Shown here one piece after another: positions 1 through 13,600 of a DNA stretch of 64,000 nucleotides (positions are counted from its first letter, which is position 1; every line of letters starts with the position of its first letter). Origin of the DNA: Bubalus kerabau (taxonomy: Eukaryota > Chordata > Mammalia > Artiodactyla > Bovidae); NCBI RefSeq assembly GCF_029407905.1, contig NW_026577903.1:1984001-2048000 (forward strand). The letters are read 5' to 3'. Made by a program: the position numbers and the translations under genes. The notes under the pieces are model-generated. The model saw only the letters and a program-made list of their open reading frames with translations. It did no database searches and was not told where the DNA came from.

Positions 1-3000
1 TCTTATGGCGCCAGGGAAGTCAGGTCTCCATGTGCGTGGCGAGGGGGTGCGTGTCATTTCTATAGAGCCATGGAAGCAGATTCGGGCTTCAAGACACGTT
101 GAAGTAGGACTCTCGAGGTCTTTTTCGCATTGTGGCAGGAAACCCTGGGTTCCCTCGACATGTGCCGGTGACCTCATGGAGCTTCTCCGGGTGCCTCTGA
201 GAAGTCAGGGGTACTGTGGAGTTGGGAGGAGCCTCTCTGGACTCCACTGGGTTTGGTGCAATGGATGAGAGCCTCATCTCGAGTGGAGGCAAGAACCTCA
301 TGTTTCCTCTCCTGGGTTTCCTGTCGCTGGTACTGACTCGGATCGCAGTTTCCCTGCAGAGTTGGTACAGAAAATCAGGTCTCGCCTTGTGTGGAGGAAT
401 GGAACTCCACTTGCCTCTCGAGTTGTTCACGGGGTGACAGACCACTTGTTGAACTGTGTTTGTAACCTGCGGGTTTTTCTGGATGATAAACGGGGGTGTC
501 AGTGCCCCTTCGTGTTGTGCTTTCATCCACAGGTTTTCCTTCGTAAAGGTGTCAGGGCATCGCGTTCTTATCAAGAGTAGACCGGGAAATCGGGGTCTTT
601 CGGCTTGTGGCACCACCCACGAGGCTATGTCTCGAATTTCCTCGTGAGACCTGCCTCATCCTTAGGCGCGCTGGAAAGGTCGGGAACGCCTTCCAGACAT
701 AGCAGGGGAATCGACACTCCTGTCGCGATCACGAGGGCAGAAGGAGCTCAAATGAAGTGGTTCCGGGAACCTCGGTGTTCCTTTCGAGTGAGACCGGTAT
801 GTCGGGGAATTTTGAGATTGCATCAAGGGTGCCAAGTACCGTTTCGCACTTCAAGACAGAACGTGGGACTTCTCTTGAGTCACTGTAGCGGGCAAGGGCC
901 TCATCTAGCGCTGATGGGGGAACCACGTGGATTTTCTCGAGTTTCGGGGGGTTCTCGAGTTACAATGTCGAATTCAGGCTTCCAATTGTATTGGCCCAGG
1001 GAAGTCCAATCTTCAATTCGATTTGCAAGGGAGAGCTGGCGATTGCTCTCTAGTAACTGCAGTGCAAAATAGACCTCATCTAGGCTTGTGTCCAGGACCG
1101 AGTTTTCCTCTCCAGGTGCGACAGGAACTCGGGGTTGCATTCCAGACTCACACGGGGAGTCAGGCCTCATCTCGAGGGGAAGCAAAGGACTCCTCTCTCC
1201 CTTCAAGTCCTGACAGGTATCTCTTGGAGCCAACTGAGAGGCCTAAAGAGAGTCAAGCCTCCTGTGGAGTCTGGAGAGAGGACTCGGTTTTGCTCTCCAT
1301 GCCAGGCAGGAAAGAAGTCCCTCATCTCGTGATGACGGGGGCGTATCGTGGGTTTTCTCGAGCTGCGGTGCCTGAATGGGGTTTCCGAAGAGGTACGACG
1401 GGGAGCTCAGGGAGACTCTCTTCAGGCGTCAGGGAAGTCAGGTCTCCATGCGCATGGCGATGGGGAGCGGGTCTTTGCTCTCGAGTCATGGTAGGGGAAT
1501 CGGGCCTCAAGACGCGCTGAAGGACTCTCAAGGTCTTTCTCGGGTCGCAGCAGGAAACCCTGGGTTCCCTGGACTTGAGCCGGAGACCTCAGGTAGATTC
1601 TCAAGGTGCCTCTGAGAATTCAGGGATACTGTGGAGTTGGGAGGGGCCTCTCGCGACTCATCTGGGTTTGGTGCAATGGAAGAGGGCCTCACCTCGAGTT
1701 GAGACAGGAACCTCAGGTTTCCTCTCCATTTCTAACTCGGATGGCAGGGTCCCTGAAGAGTTGGGACAGGAGAGTCAGGCCTCATCTTGTGTGGAGGAAT
1801 CGAACTCCGCTTGCCTATAGAGTTGTTCACGGGGTGACATTCCACTTGTCGAGCTGTGTGTAGAACCTGTGGGTTTTTCTGGATGATGCACGGGAGTTTA
1901 GTAACCCTTCTGTGGTGCCTTCATCCACAGGGTTGCCTTCGAAGTGGTGTCCGGGCATCGGGTTCTTATCCAGATTGGACCGCACCATCGGGGTCTTTCG
2001 GCATGTGGCACCACCCACGAGGCTACGTCTCGAATTTCCTCCTGAGAAAGGCCTCATCCTTAGGTGCGCCGGGATGGGCGGGAACTCCTTCCAGACAAAG
2101 CAGGGGAATTTACCCTCCTGTCGTGATCAGGAGGGGAGAAAGTGATCAGATGAAGTGGTGCCGGGAACTTCGGTGTTCCCCTCGGTGAGAACGGTGTGTC
2201 GGGGAACTTTTGGGGTTACATCAAGGGTGAAAAGTAGCATTTCGCACTTCAAGACGGAACGTGGGACTTCACTTGAGACGCTGTAGCGGGCCAGGGCCTC
2301 ATCTTGGGATGACGAGTGAACCACGTGCTTTTGCTCGCATTGCAGCGGGAGTCTCGAGTTTCGACGGGGAATTCAGATTTCCTCCTGTGTTGGCCCATGG
2401 AAGTCCAATCTTCCATTCGAGTTGCGAGGGTGAGCTGGGATCCCACTCAAGTCACTGCGGGGCAAAATAGACCATATCTAGGCTTGTGTCCAGGACCAAA
2501 TATTCCTCTTCAAGGGTGACAGGGATCTCGGGGTGGCATTCCAGACTCACCCAGGAAGTCCGGCCTTGTTTCTAGGGGAAGCAAAGTATTCCGCTTTCCT
2601 CTCGAGTCACGACGGGTACCTATTGAGCGCACTGGGTAGCCTTAGTGAGTCAAGCCTCCCGTGGAGTTTGGAGAGACGACTCGGGATTGCCCTCCAGGCC
2701 ATGCAGTTAATGATGGCCCTCATCTCACGATAAAGGGGGCGTCTCGTGGGTTTTCTCGAGCTGCGGCGCCAGTGTGGGTTTCTCCCGAGGCACGACGGGG
2801 ATCTCAGGGAGCCTCTCATGCGGCACCAGGGAAGTCAGGTCTCCATGCGCATGGCGAGGGGCAGCGCGTCATGGCTCTCGAGTCACGGGAGGGGACTAGG
2901 GCCTTGAGACGCGTTGAAGAAGGACTCTCGAGGTCTTTCTCGGGGGGCGGCGGGAAACCCTCGTTTCCCTCGCCTTCTTCCAGGGACCTTAGGGAACTTC

Positions 3001-6000
3001 CCAGGGTGCCTCTGAGAGGCGAGGGATCCTGAGGAATTGGCGGGGCCTCTCGGGACTGCACTGGGTCTGGCGCAACGGAAGAGGGCCTCACCTCGAGGGG
3101 AGGCAGGAACCTCAGGCTTCCTCTCCGTTTCGGACTCCGACCACAGGGTCCCTGCAGAGTTGGGACAGGAGAGTCAGGCCTCGTCTTGTCTGAGGAAGGG
3201 AACCCCGCTTGCCTCGCGAGTTGCTCAGGGGGTCTCAGGCCCCTCGTCGAGCTGTGTGTGGAACCCGCGGGTCTTTGCGGACGATGCACGGGGGTGGCTG
3301 TGCCCCTTCGTGTTGTGCCTTCACCCACAGGGTTGCCTTCGAAGAGGAGTCCGGGACTCGGGTCCTTCTCAAGAGTGGACCCGGGAATCGGGGGCGTTCG
3401 GCATGTGGCACCACCCACGTGGCTCGTCTCGAATTTCCTCGTGAGACCGGCCTCATCCTGAGGTGCGCCGGGAAGGCTGGGAACCCCTTCCAGACCACGC
3501 AGGGGAATCGAATCTCCTGTCGCTATCAGGAGGCGAGAAGGGGCTCAGATGAAGCGGTGCCGGGACCCTCGGTGTTCCCCTCGAGGGAACCCGGCGTGTC
3601 GGGGAACTTTTGGGGGTCGCAGGAAGGCTGTCAGGGACCGTTTCGCCCTTCAGGGCGGAACAGAGGACTTCCCTTGAGACGCCGTCGCGGTCAAGGGCCT
3701 CATCTTGCCAAGAGGTGGGAACCACGTGGTTTTTCTCGAGTTGCGGCGGGAATCTCAAGTTACGATGGGGATCTCAGGCTTCCTCTTGGGTTGGCCCTGG
3801 GAAGCCCAATCTTCCCCTCGGGTTGCGAGGGAAAGCTGGGGGTTGCGCTCGGGTCACTGCAGGGCCGAAGAGACCTCACCTAGGCGTGTGTCCGGGACCT
3901 AATATTCCTCTCCAGGGAAGGCAGGGATCTCGGGGTTGCATTTCAGGCTCCCCCGGGGAGTCAGGTCTCATCTCTTGGGGAAGCCAAGGACTCCACTCTC
4001 CTCTCAAGTCGCGACGCGGATCTCTTGGAGCCCCCTGAGCAGCCTCAAGGGAGTCCAGCCACCTCTTCCGTTTGGAGAGAGGACCCGGGATTGCTCTGCA
4101 GGCCATGCAGGAAAAAAGGCCCTCAGCTCGCGAGGACGGGGGCGTCTCAGGGCTTTCCTCGAGCTGCAGCGCCCATGGGGGTTTTCTCCTGAGGCACGAC
4201 GAGGATCTCAGGGAGCCTCTCGTGCGGCGCAAGGGAAGTCAGGTCTGCATGTGCATGGCGAGGTGGAGCGCGTCATGGCTCTCGAGTCACGGGAGGGGAC
4301 TAGGGCCTCGAGACGCGTTGAAGAAGGACTCACGATTTCTTTCTCGGGGGGCGGCGGGGAACCCTCGTTTCCCTCGCCTTCTGCCGGGGACCTTAGGTAA
4401 CTTCCCACGGTGCCTCTGAGAGGCGAGGGATCCTGTGGAGGTGGAGGGGCCCCTCCGCACTCCGCTGGGTCTGGCTCAACGGAAGAAGGCCTCACCTCGA
4501 GGGGAGGCAGGAACCTCAGGCTTGCTCTCCGTTTCGGACTCCGACCGCAGGGTCCCTGCAGAGTTGGGACAGGAGAGTCAGGCCTCGTCTTGTCTGAGGA
4601 AGGGAACCCCGCTGGCCTCTCGAGTTGCTCAAGGGGTCTCAGGTCCCTCGTCGAGCTGTGTGTGGAACGCGCGGGCCTCTGCGGACGATGCACGGGGGTG
4701 GCAGTGCCCCTTCGTGTTGCGCCTTCACCCACAGGGTTGCCTTCGAAGAGGGGTCCGGGCCTCGGGTCCTTCTCAAGAGCGGACCGGGGAATCGGGGGCG
4801 TTCGGCATGTGGCACCACCCACGTGGCTCGTCTCGAATTTCCTCGTGAGGCCGGCCTCATCCTGAGGTGCGCCTGGAAGGCCGGGAACCCCTTCCAGACC
4901 ACGCAGGGGAATCGACTCTCCTGTCGCGATCTGGAGGGGAGAAGGGGCTCAGATGAAGCGGTGCCGGGACCCTCAGTGTTCCCCTCGAGGGAACCCGGCA
5001 TGTCGGTGAACTTTTGGGGGTCGTAGGAAGGCTGTCAGCGACCGTTTCGACCTTCAGGGCGGAAGAGTGTACTTCCCTTGAGACGCGGTCGCGGGCAAGG
5101 GCCTCATCTTGCCAAGCGGTGGGAACCCCGTGGTTTTTCTCGAGTTGCGGCGGGAATCTCGATTTACGACGGGGATCTCAGGCTTCCTCTTGGGTTGGCC
5201 CTGCGAAGCCCAATCTTCGCCTCGAGTTGCGAGGGAAAGCTGGGGGTTGCTCTCGAGTCACTGCAGGGCCCAAGAAACCTCACCTAGGCGTGTGTCCGGG
5301 ACCTAATATTCCACTCCAGGGAAGGCAGGGATCTCGGGGTTGCATTCCAGGCTCCCCCGGGGAGTCAGGCCTCGTCTCGAGGGAAAGCCAAGAATTCCGC
5401 TCTCCTCTCGAGTCGCGACGCGGGTCTCTTGGAGCCCCCTGAGCGGCCTCAAGGGAGTCCAGCCTCCTCTTCAGTTTGGTGAGAGGACTCGTGATTGGTC
5501 TCCAGGCCATGCAGGAAAATAAGGCCCTCATCTCGCGATGACCTGGGTGTCTCATGTGTTTCCTCGAGCTGCCGCGCCAGTGTGGATTTCCTCACGAGGT
5601 ACGATGAGGATCTCAGGGAGCCTCTACTGCAGTGCCAGGTTAGTCAGGTCTCCATGCGCGTGGCGAGGGGGAGCGTGTCATGGCCCTCGAGTCATTGTAG
5701 GGGAATCGCGACTCAAGACATTTTGAAGCACTCTCGAGGTCTTTCTCGAGTCATGGCAGAAAACCCAGGGTTCCCTCGACTTGTGCCTGTGACCTCAGGG
5801 AGCTTCTCATTGTGCCTCTGAGAACTCAGGGAAACTGTGGAGTTGGTAGGGGCCTCTCGGGACTCCACTGGGTGTGGTGCAATGGAAGAGGGCCTCATCT
5901 CAAGTGGACGCAGGAACCTCAGGCTTCCTCTCTGTTTCTAACTCGGATCCCATGGTCCCTGCAGAGTAGGGACAAGAGAGTCACACCTAGTCTTCTGTTG

Positions 6001-6850
6001 AGGAATGGACCTTCGTTTGCCTTTCGAGTTGTTTACAGGGTGACAGGCCACTTGTCGAAATGTCTGTGGGACCTGCGGGTTTTTCTGGACGATGCACGCA
6101 GGTGTCAGTGCCCCTTCGTGTTGTGACTTCATCCACAGGATTTCCTTCAAAGAGGTGTTCTGGCATCGGGTTCTTTTCAAGAGTGGACCGTGAAATTGGG
6201 ATCTTTCGGCATGTGGCACCACCCACGAGGCTATGTCTCGAACTTCCTCATGAGACCAGCCTCATCCTGAGGTGCGCCCGGAAGGTCGGGAACCCCTTGC
6301 AGACAGAGAAGGGGAGTCGACCCTCCTGTCGCAATCAGGAGAGGAGAAGGGGTCAGATGAAGTGGTGCCAGGAACCTCGGTGTTCCCCTTGAGTGAGTCT
6401 GGTATGTCGCGGAAGTTTTGGGGTCGCATCAAGGGTGCCAAGTACCGTTTCGCACTTCAGGATGGAACGTGGACTTCTCTTGAGATGCTGTAGCAGACAA
6501 AGGGCCTCATCTTGCGATGACGAGGGAAGCACGTGGTTTTTCTTGAGTTGCGGTGGGATTCTCGAATTACGACGGGGAATTCAGGCTTCCTCTTGTGTTG
6601 GCCCAGGAAGTCCAATCTTCCATTCGAGTTGCCAGGGAGAGCTGGGGATTGGGCTCCATTCACTGAAGGGCAAACTAGACCTCATCTAGGCTTGTATCCA
6701 GGACTTAATGTTCCTCTCCATAGGCGACAGGGATTTGGGGTTGCATTCCATACTCACCCGGGGAGTCAGGCCTCATCTCGAGGGGAAGCAAAGGACTCCA
6801 CTCTCTTCTCGAGTCGCGACAGGTATCTCTTGGAGCCCACTGAGTGGTCT
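1..6850. repeat. Satellite I (1.715-type) tandem array, left block, ~4.9 monomers
   Basis: The landmark g(a)agagggcctca recurs at 264, 1,679, 3,078, 4,482 and 5,885, giving monomers of 1,415, 1,399, 1,404 and 1,403 bp. This matches the ~1,402-bp unit known for cattle satellite I. Within a monomer, short words such as ctcgag, ggcctcatct and tctcgagt recur, in line with the known origin of this satellite from a short ancestral repeat. Open frames in the block recur at the same phase in every monomer and show no codon constraint, so none is called a gene. The array stops abruptly at about 6,850, mid-monomer, just after the phase that normally reads cactgagtggcctaaag. Period and phase are seen directly; the family name is from knowledge of bovine satellites. 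Confidence 0.9.
2780..5540. repeat. GC-rich variant subfamily of satellite I (two adjacent monomers)
   Basis: Two neighbouring monomers share diagnostic changes absent from most other copies: gggcggcggg near 2,944 and 4,348, cttagggaacttcc or close variants near 2,990 and 4,391, tctgaggaagggaac near 3,190 and 4,595, tttcggactccgacc, and tttgcggacgatg or ctgcggacgatg in place of tttccggacgatg. They are more alike than either is to its outer neighbours, pointing to local homogenisation. The partial copy at 26,956-27,700 carries the same set of changes. Confidence 0.75.
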
Positions 6851-9327
6851 TTGCTCTGTAGGAGAGCTCTAGTGTACATAAGCCTGTATATAAGTGAACA
6901 CAGACATTCTGTGTGCATGTTGCTGCGTACCCAAAATAGGGCCACAAGGAGCCTCATGCTCTCCATGCGGCTCGGAAGCTGTGCAGCCACGCAGCAGCTG
7001 AAGAATCCAACCAATTGCTCTTTTCTTACCTCTGACAGAGCTCGCATTGCCGTAGCCCTTGGCAGTTTGGAAACACTGGACTCTAACCCCTCTCAAAGTA
7101 GGCCTGGGTTCTAGTTCGAATAGAAAGTCAATAGCGGAGCTGAGGACAGGAACGCGGCAGTCATTTATCACACGCTCCTGCAGCCTGCTACTACAGGGAC
7201 ACTAACGCTAGAAGCTAGGAATGTCTTTGCAAGGTGCGCAAAGGACAAGGGAGAACCTCGACCCTGACTCTAGTATTTCAGCCCCCTGAGCAGATCTGAG
7301 GTTCTCCCGCTGTAGAAGCTAACCCATTCCTTTCAAATACAGGCTTCCTAACACAAGGCCAGTTGGCTGCTTGCTCTTCCACGAAGCAGGCTTCCTTAAC
7401 TTGCAAACTGCGAATTCCGCTTAACAGCCTGGAGGAAAAATCGCTTCTTGGAAGATTTTTTTCAGAGGCTGTATCCCCGGAGCTGGGGCCAAGCTAGGGG
7501 ACCCATACTGGCAAGGGAAGGCAAAACCACATCCAATGTCTTTGCTCTGGAGGACAGCTTTGGTGAGCCTAAGTCTTTCAGGAATATTTCTGGCTCCAAC
7601 AGAGTCAAATTCTGTGTGTGAAGCTGCACAGCCAAAATAGGGGAACAGAGAGCCTGATTCTCTCTGTGTAGCTTTGAAGCTGTCATTCAAACAACAGCTT
7701 GAGAATCCACACAATGCTCTCCCTTACTGCTAAGAGAATTCTCATTGCTGTAGTCCTTGACAGTTTGTAGAAATCCGCACCCTAACCCTTCTCCAAGTAG
7801 GCCTGGGTCCTAGCTCGGAACAACAGGCAACGGCGGAGCTGAGGCCAGTAAGGCACAAGTGAGGTCTCACACATTCTTGCAGCCTGATCGTCCAGGAGCA
7901 GTAAGGCCTCTTTTTCCCTGCAGGAGGCTCGCTTGCCTTGCCTCCTGTGAACTGCATTTCCCAGCCTGGGCGCAAAGCTGTTCCTGGAGATTTTTTCTCA
8001 GGGGCTGTTTCCCTGGAGCTGGGTCGGACCTCGGGGGCCCAACTCACAGGGGAAGACAGAACCACATGGACAGGTCTATGCTCTGTAGGAGAGCCCTAGT
8101 GAACCTCATCTCTCAGGAACATTCTTGGCTTCTACAGAGACACCTCTGTGCATGAAGCTACACACCCAACATAGTGGCAAAGGGAGTCTGATTCTCTCCG
8201 TGGGTGCTGATGCTTTGTGGCAAAGCACCTGCTAAGAATCCATCCGCATAGGCTTCCCTCACCTTGACAGAGGTCTCATTGCTGTAGTCCTTGGCAGTTT
8301 GGAAAGAAGCTGACCCTTACCCTTCACCAAGTAGGCCCTTGTCCTTGTTTAAATGGAAAGGCAGTAGCTGAGCTGAGGCCAGTAAGGCGCCAGTCAAGTC
8401 TGACATATTCCCGATGCCTGCTCCTTCATGGAAAATATCGTTAGAATCTGGGAATGTCTTTGCAAGGCTGGCAAAGGGCAGTCAGGAACCTCGACCCTGC
8501 CTCTGGAATTTCTATCTTCTCAGCACATCTGGCGGTCTCGGTCAGGAGAAACTAACCCATTCCTTGCAAATATAGGCTTCCAAACACAGGCCGGTTGGCT
8601 CTCTCTTCTTGCCGAAGGAAGCTTGCTTATCCCACCTCCTGCGAACTCCACTTCCCAGCCTGGGGGATAAGAGGTTCTTGGAGATCTTTTCCCAGAGGCT
8701 GTTTCCACGGAGCAGGGGCCGATCCCGGAGACCCACACGCACAGGGGAAGGGAAAACCGCATGGATAAGTCTTTGCTCTCTAGGAGTGCTCTAGTGAACC
8801 TCAGTCTATGCGGAATGTTCTTGGCTCCAACGGGGACATCTCTGTGTGGGAAGCTGCATAGCCAACATAGAGACACAGAGACCTGATTCTCTCTGTGCAG
8901 CTTTGACGCTGTCGTTCAAACAACAAATTGAGAATCCACACAATGCTCTCCCTTACCACTGAGAGAGTTATCATTGCTGTAGCCCTTCGCAGTTTCTGGA
9001 AATCGGCACACAAACACTTCTCCAAGTAGGCCTGGGTTCAAGTTCAGATGAACATGCAATAGCGGAGCTGAGGCCAGTAAGGCACCAGTCAGGTGTCACA
9101 CACTCTGGCAGCCTGCTCCTCCAGGGACAGTAAGGCCTCTATTTCCCTTCAGGAGGCTCGTTTGCCTTACTTCCTGTGAACAGCGTTTCCCAGCCTGGGC
9201 GGAAAGCAGTTCCTGGAGATCTTTTCTCAGGGGCTGTTTCCCCGGAGTTGGGGCGGACCTCGGGGACCCAACTCACAGGGGAAGGCAAAACCAAATGGAC
9301 AGGTCTATGCTCTGTAGGAGATCTCTA

Positions 9328-9333
9328 GTGAAC
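9328..9333. repeat. Target-site duplication of solo LTR (left; right copy at 10,631-10,636)
   Basis: gtgaac stands immediately left of the LTR and again immediately right of it. Uninterrupted B monomers read ctctagtgaacctcat at this point, so one copy is the original target. Six bases is the usual duplication length for class II endogenous retroviruses. Confidence 0.9.
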
Positions 9334-10630
9334 TGCCGGGGTCCAGCCCCAGCTGATCCAGGGTATTCAAAGCAGAGACGGCGTAGGCGAGGGTCAGGGA
9401 ACAACTGCTTAATTAAACGTTAATTAAGGATATAAAGAGTAATAAAATGAGGATAGCTCAGTAGGAAAATTCAGTGGAGAAAAGAGGCTGAGTAGCTTGG
9501 TTTACGCGGGGGACCAATAAAACTTCAAGACAAGAAGCTTGCACCACTTACGTAGGCCGCAGGCGTCCTTCCGTTCTCCCGAAGGAGAGGAGACACTGAG
9601 GCCTCCCCGGTCGGATCTTAGAAGCCCAGGCAAAATTAGTAAGCTTGGTGGGTTCCGCGCTCCAGATGGAGACTCAACCGAGTGAGAGAGAGAGAGAGAC
9701 ATGGGGAGACCAGTATTTCGAGAAACTGATCCCAATTCTTTATTTTCCATGGTCTACTTTTATACACTGAGATGTTATGCAAAAGTCACGTGGGGTCAGC
9801 AGTCCTGACTTTTATCAAAGTCAGGTGCTTCATACAAAAGTATACAGAGGTCTTAGGGGTGTTACATCATCTTCTGGCCGGGGGGCCTGCTGACAATTTA
9901 CGACCCTCTCCTTGTGACAGCGGTCAGTCAACCAGGACACTTATTTCTCCAGGGGTGATTATTCTTAAAACAGACACCACCCAAATAAAGTTACATTCCT
10001 ATAGGGTGAGGGTGTAGTGGGTTTTAGTTAAGGAAAGAATTTACTTAGCCTAAGGTCTAACGTGATTTATATCAAAGGTTAATACTTATTTCTTCTATAT
10101 ATTCATTAATGTGTATAAGGGCAGGGGATGTGGAGACTTAGCAGTAAACATCAGCTCAACAAATGAAAAACCCTTCACCAATATGATTTCTAATCAGTCC
10201 ATTATACTTATACTAATAATTTTCTAACTTTTCTAAGGAACCTGTTTTTAGAAGGTTTAAAGCATCTCGTGCCTCTCATGGTTGGGAGGCTGTGAGCAAT
10301 CACATTTGGCCGGACAAGCCTATCAGGCAGGCTAGAGAACCTTCAGAGGAGTTTGTAGGTTAAAACACTCTTGTCACACCCAGGGGTTTTTATCAACTGG
10401 AGCTCTAGGTTAACTCCTTCTCCGAAAGAGGTGGTGGGGGACAGCCCCCCGTAAAGTCAGAGGTGTAGGTGAGAGCACAAAATAGTAAGGTAGGCAGGCT
10501 CTGGTGGTGGGGGTAGATGCTCGAGGATTTCCAGGGGGACTCCTGAGGCTCGATCCCGCCTTTGCGTATGTCGAGCCTCCTTCCTCATGACCTTTGCCAT
10601 GGGCGGAGTGCCTCACTCTGGCCCCCAACA
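9334..10630 (-). mobile_element. Solo LTR of a class II endogenous retrovirus (1,297 bp)
   Basis: The element starts tgccggggtccag and ends gcccccaaca, so it has TG...CA ends, and it is flanked by a perfect 6-bp duplication. Read on the minus strand, its first part (gtcatgaggaaggaggct, gcaaaggcgggatcgagcct, agcatctaccccc, ggctgtcccccaccacc) matches the LTRs of the provirus at 33,123-40,000 at the same order and spacing. It is therefore the same LTR family but a different subfamily, with a clearly diverged middle part. No internal retroviral sequence remains: recombination between the two LTRs of a former provirus left one LTR. The length and ends agree with bovine BTLTR-type ERV2 LTRs. Confidence 0.9.
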
Positions 10631-13600
10631 GTGAACCTCCTCTCTCAGGAACATTCTTGGCTCCTATCGAGACACCTCTGTGCGTGTAGCTACACACGCA
10701 ACGTAGGGGCAAAGGGAGCCAGATTCTTTCCGTGGGGTGCTGATGCTTTGTGGCAAAGCACCTGCTTGAGAATCCATCAGCTTACGCTTCCCTCACCTTG
10801 ACAGAGGTCTCATTGCTGTAGCCCTTGGCAGTTTGGAAAAAAGAGGACGCTTACCTTTCATAAAGTAGGCCCTTGTCCTAGTTTGAAAGGAAAGGCAAGA
10901 GCTGAGCTGAGGCCAATAAGGCGCCAGTCAAGTCTGACATATTCCCGAAGCCTGCTCCTTCATGGAAAATAACGCTGGAATCTAGGAATGTCTCTGCAAG
11001 GCTGGCAAAGGGCAGTCAGGAGCCTGCACCCTGCCTCTGGAATTACCGATTTCTGAGCAGATCTGGAGGTCTCCTTCTGGAGAAGCTAACCCATTCCTTG
11101 CAAATATAGGCTTCCAAACACAGGCTAGTTGGCTGCCTCTTCTTGCCCGAAGGAGGCTTGCTTTTCCTGCCTCCTATGATCCCTGGTTCCCAGCATGGGG
11201 GAAAAGCAGATCTTGGAGATCTTTGCTCAGGGGTTGTTTCCACGGAGCTGAGGTTATGCCCGGAGACCCACACATACAGAGGAAAGCAAAACTACATGAA
11301 CAAGTCTTTGCTCTCTAAGAGAGCTCTAGTGAACCTCAGTTTTTGACGAACGTTCTTGGTTCCTACAGGGACAACTTATGGGGTCAGAGAGCCTGATTCC
11401 CTCTGTGAAGGTTTAACGCTGTCGTTCAGAAAACAGCTTGAGAATCCATACAATTCTCTCCCTTACCTCTGAGAGAGTTCTCATTGCTGTAGCCCTTGGC
11501 AGTTTTTTAGAAATCCGCACCCAAACCCTTCTCCTAGTAGGCCTGGGTCCTAGTTCAGAGGAACATGCAATGGCAGAGCTGAGGCCAGTAAGGCACCAGT
11601 CAGGTCTCACACACTCTTGCAGCCTGCTCCTCCAGGGGCAGTAAGGCCTCTTTTTCTCTGCAGGAGGCTCGCTTGCCTTGCCTTCTGTGAACTGCGTTTC
11701 CCAGTCTGGACGAAAAGCAGTTCCTGGAGGTGTTTTCTCAGGGGTTTCTTCCTCTGAGCTGGGGCGAACATCGGGAACCCAACTCACAGGGGAAGGCAAA
11801 ACCATATGGACAGGTCTATGCTCTGTAGCAGAGCTCTAGTGAACCTCATCTCCCAGGAACATTCTGGGCTCCTATAGAAACACCTCTGTGTTTGAAGCTA
11901 CACACCCAACATAGGGGCAAATGCAGCCTGATTCTCTCCGTGGGGTACAGATGCTTTGTGGCAAAGCACCTGTTTGAGAATCCATCCGCTTCCACTTCCC
12001 TCTCTTTGACAGAGGTCTCTTTGCTGTAGCCTTTGGCAGTTTGGAAAGAAGCAGACCCTTACCCTTCACCAAGTAGGCCCTTGTCCTAGTTTGAACGGAA
12101 AGGCGATAGCTGAGCTGAGGCCAGTAAGGCGCCAGTCAAGTCTGACATATTCCTGAAGCCTGCTCCTTCATGGAAAATAACGCTAGAATCTAGAAATGTC
12201 TTTGCAAGGCTGGTAAAGGACAGTCAGGAACCTCGACCCTGCCTCTGGAATTTCCATCTTCTGAGCAGATCTGGAGGTCTTCTTTTGGAGAAGCTAACCA
12301 TTCCTTCCAAATAGAGGCTTCCAAACACAGGCTAGTTGGCTGCATCTACTTGCCCAAAGGAGGCTTGCTTGTTCCACTTCCTGTGAACTCCGCTTCCCGC
12401 CTGGGGGAAAAGTGGTTCCTGGAGATCTTTTTTCAGGGGCTATTTCAACGGAGTTGGAGCCGAGCCCGAAGACCCACACGCACAGAGGAAGGCAAAACCA
12501 CATGGACAAGTCTTTGCTCTGTAGGAGAACTCTAGTTAACCTCAGTATGTGAGGAAAGTCTTGGATTCCACGGGGATACCTCTGTGTGTGGAGCTGCGTA
12601 CCCAACAAGGGGGCACACAGGGCCTGATTCTCTCTTTGCAGCTTTGAAGCTGTCATTCAAACAACAGCTTAAGAATCCATACAATGCTCTCCCTTACCTC
12701 TGAGAGACTTCTCATTGCTGTAACCCTTGGCAGTTTTTACAAATCCGCCCCCAAACCCTTCTCCAAGTAGGCCTGGGTCCTGGTTTGGATGGCCATGCAG
12801 TGGCGGAGCTGAGGTCAGTAAGGCACCAGTCAGGTGTCACACACTCTGGCAGCGTGCTCCTCCAGGGACAGTAAGGCCTATTTTTCCCTGTGGGAGGCTC
12901 GCTTGCCTGGCCTCCTGTGAACTGCGTTTCCCAGCCTGGGCAAACAGCGGTTCCTGGAGATCTTTTCTCAGGGGCTCTATCCCCAGAGCTGGGGTGGACC
13001 TCGGGGACCCATCTCACAGGGGAAGGAAAAACCACATGGACAGGTCTATGCTCTGTAGGAGACGTTAGTGTGTCTCATCTCTTAGGAACATTCTTGGCTC
13101 GTACAGAGACACCTCTGTGTGTAAAGCTACACACCGAACATAGGGGCACAGGGAGCCTGATTCTCTCTGTGGGGTGCTGATGCTTTGTGGCAAAGCACCT
13201 GTTTGAGAATCCATCCGCTTACGCTTCCCTCGCCTTGACAGAGGTCTCATTGCTGAGTCTCTTGGCAGTTTGGAAAGAAGCAGACCCTTACCCTTCACCA
13301 AGTAGGCCCTGATCCTAGTTTGAAAGGAAAGGCAATAGCTGAGCTGAGGCCAGTGAGGCACCCGTCACCTGTGACATATTCCCGATGCCTGCTCCTTCAT
13401 GGAAAATATTGCTAGACTCTAGGAATGTCTTTGCAAGGCTGGCAAAGGGCAGTCAGCACCCTGCACACTGCCTCTGGAATTACCGACTTCTGAACAGATC
13501 TGGAGGTCTCCCTTAGGGGAAGCTAACCCATTCTTCCAAATAGAGGCTTCCAAACGCAGGCCGCTTGGCTGCCTCTTGCTCTCTGAAGGAGGCCTGCTTT

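Noticed and set aside
1..6850. CRISPR-like arrays of short repeats
   Set aside because: Recurring ctcgag-containing words are degenerate satellite sub-repeats in mammalian DNA, without constant repeats and unique spacers.
8190..8240. Short hairpin ctttg-tgg-caaag in B monomers as a terminator or ncRNA
   Set aside because: The stem is only five bases and is simply part of the repeated monomer. No promoter or poly-T end accompanies it.
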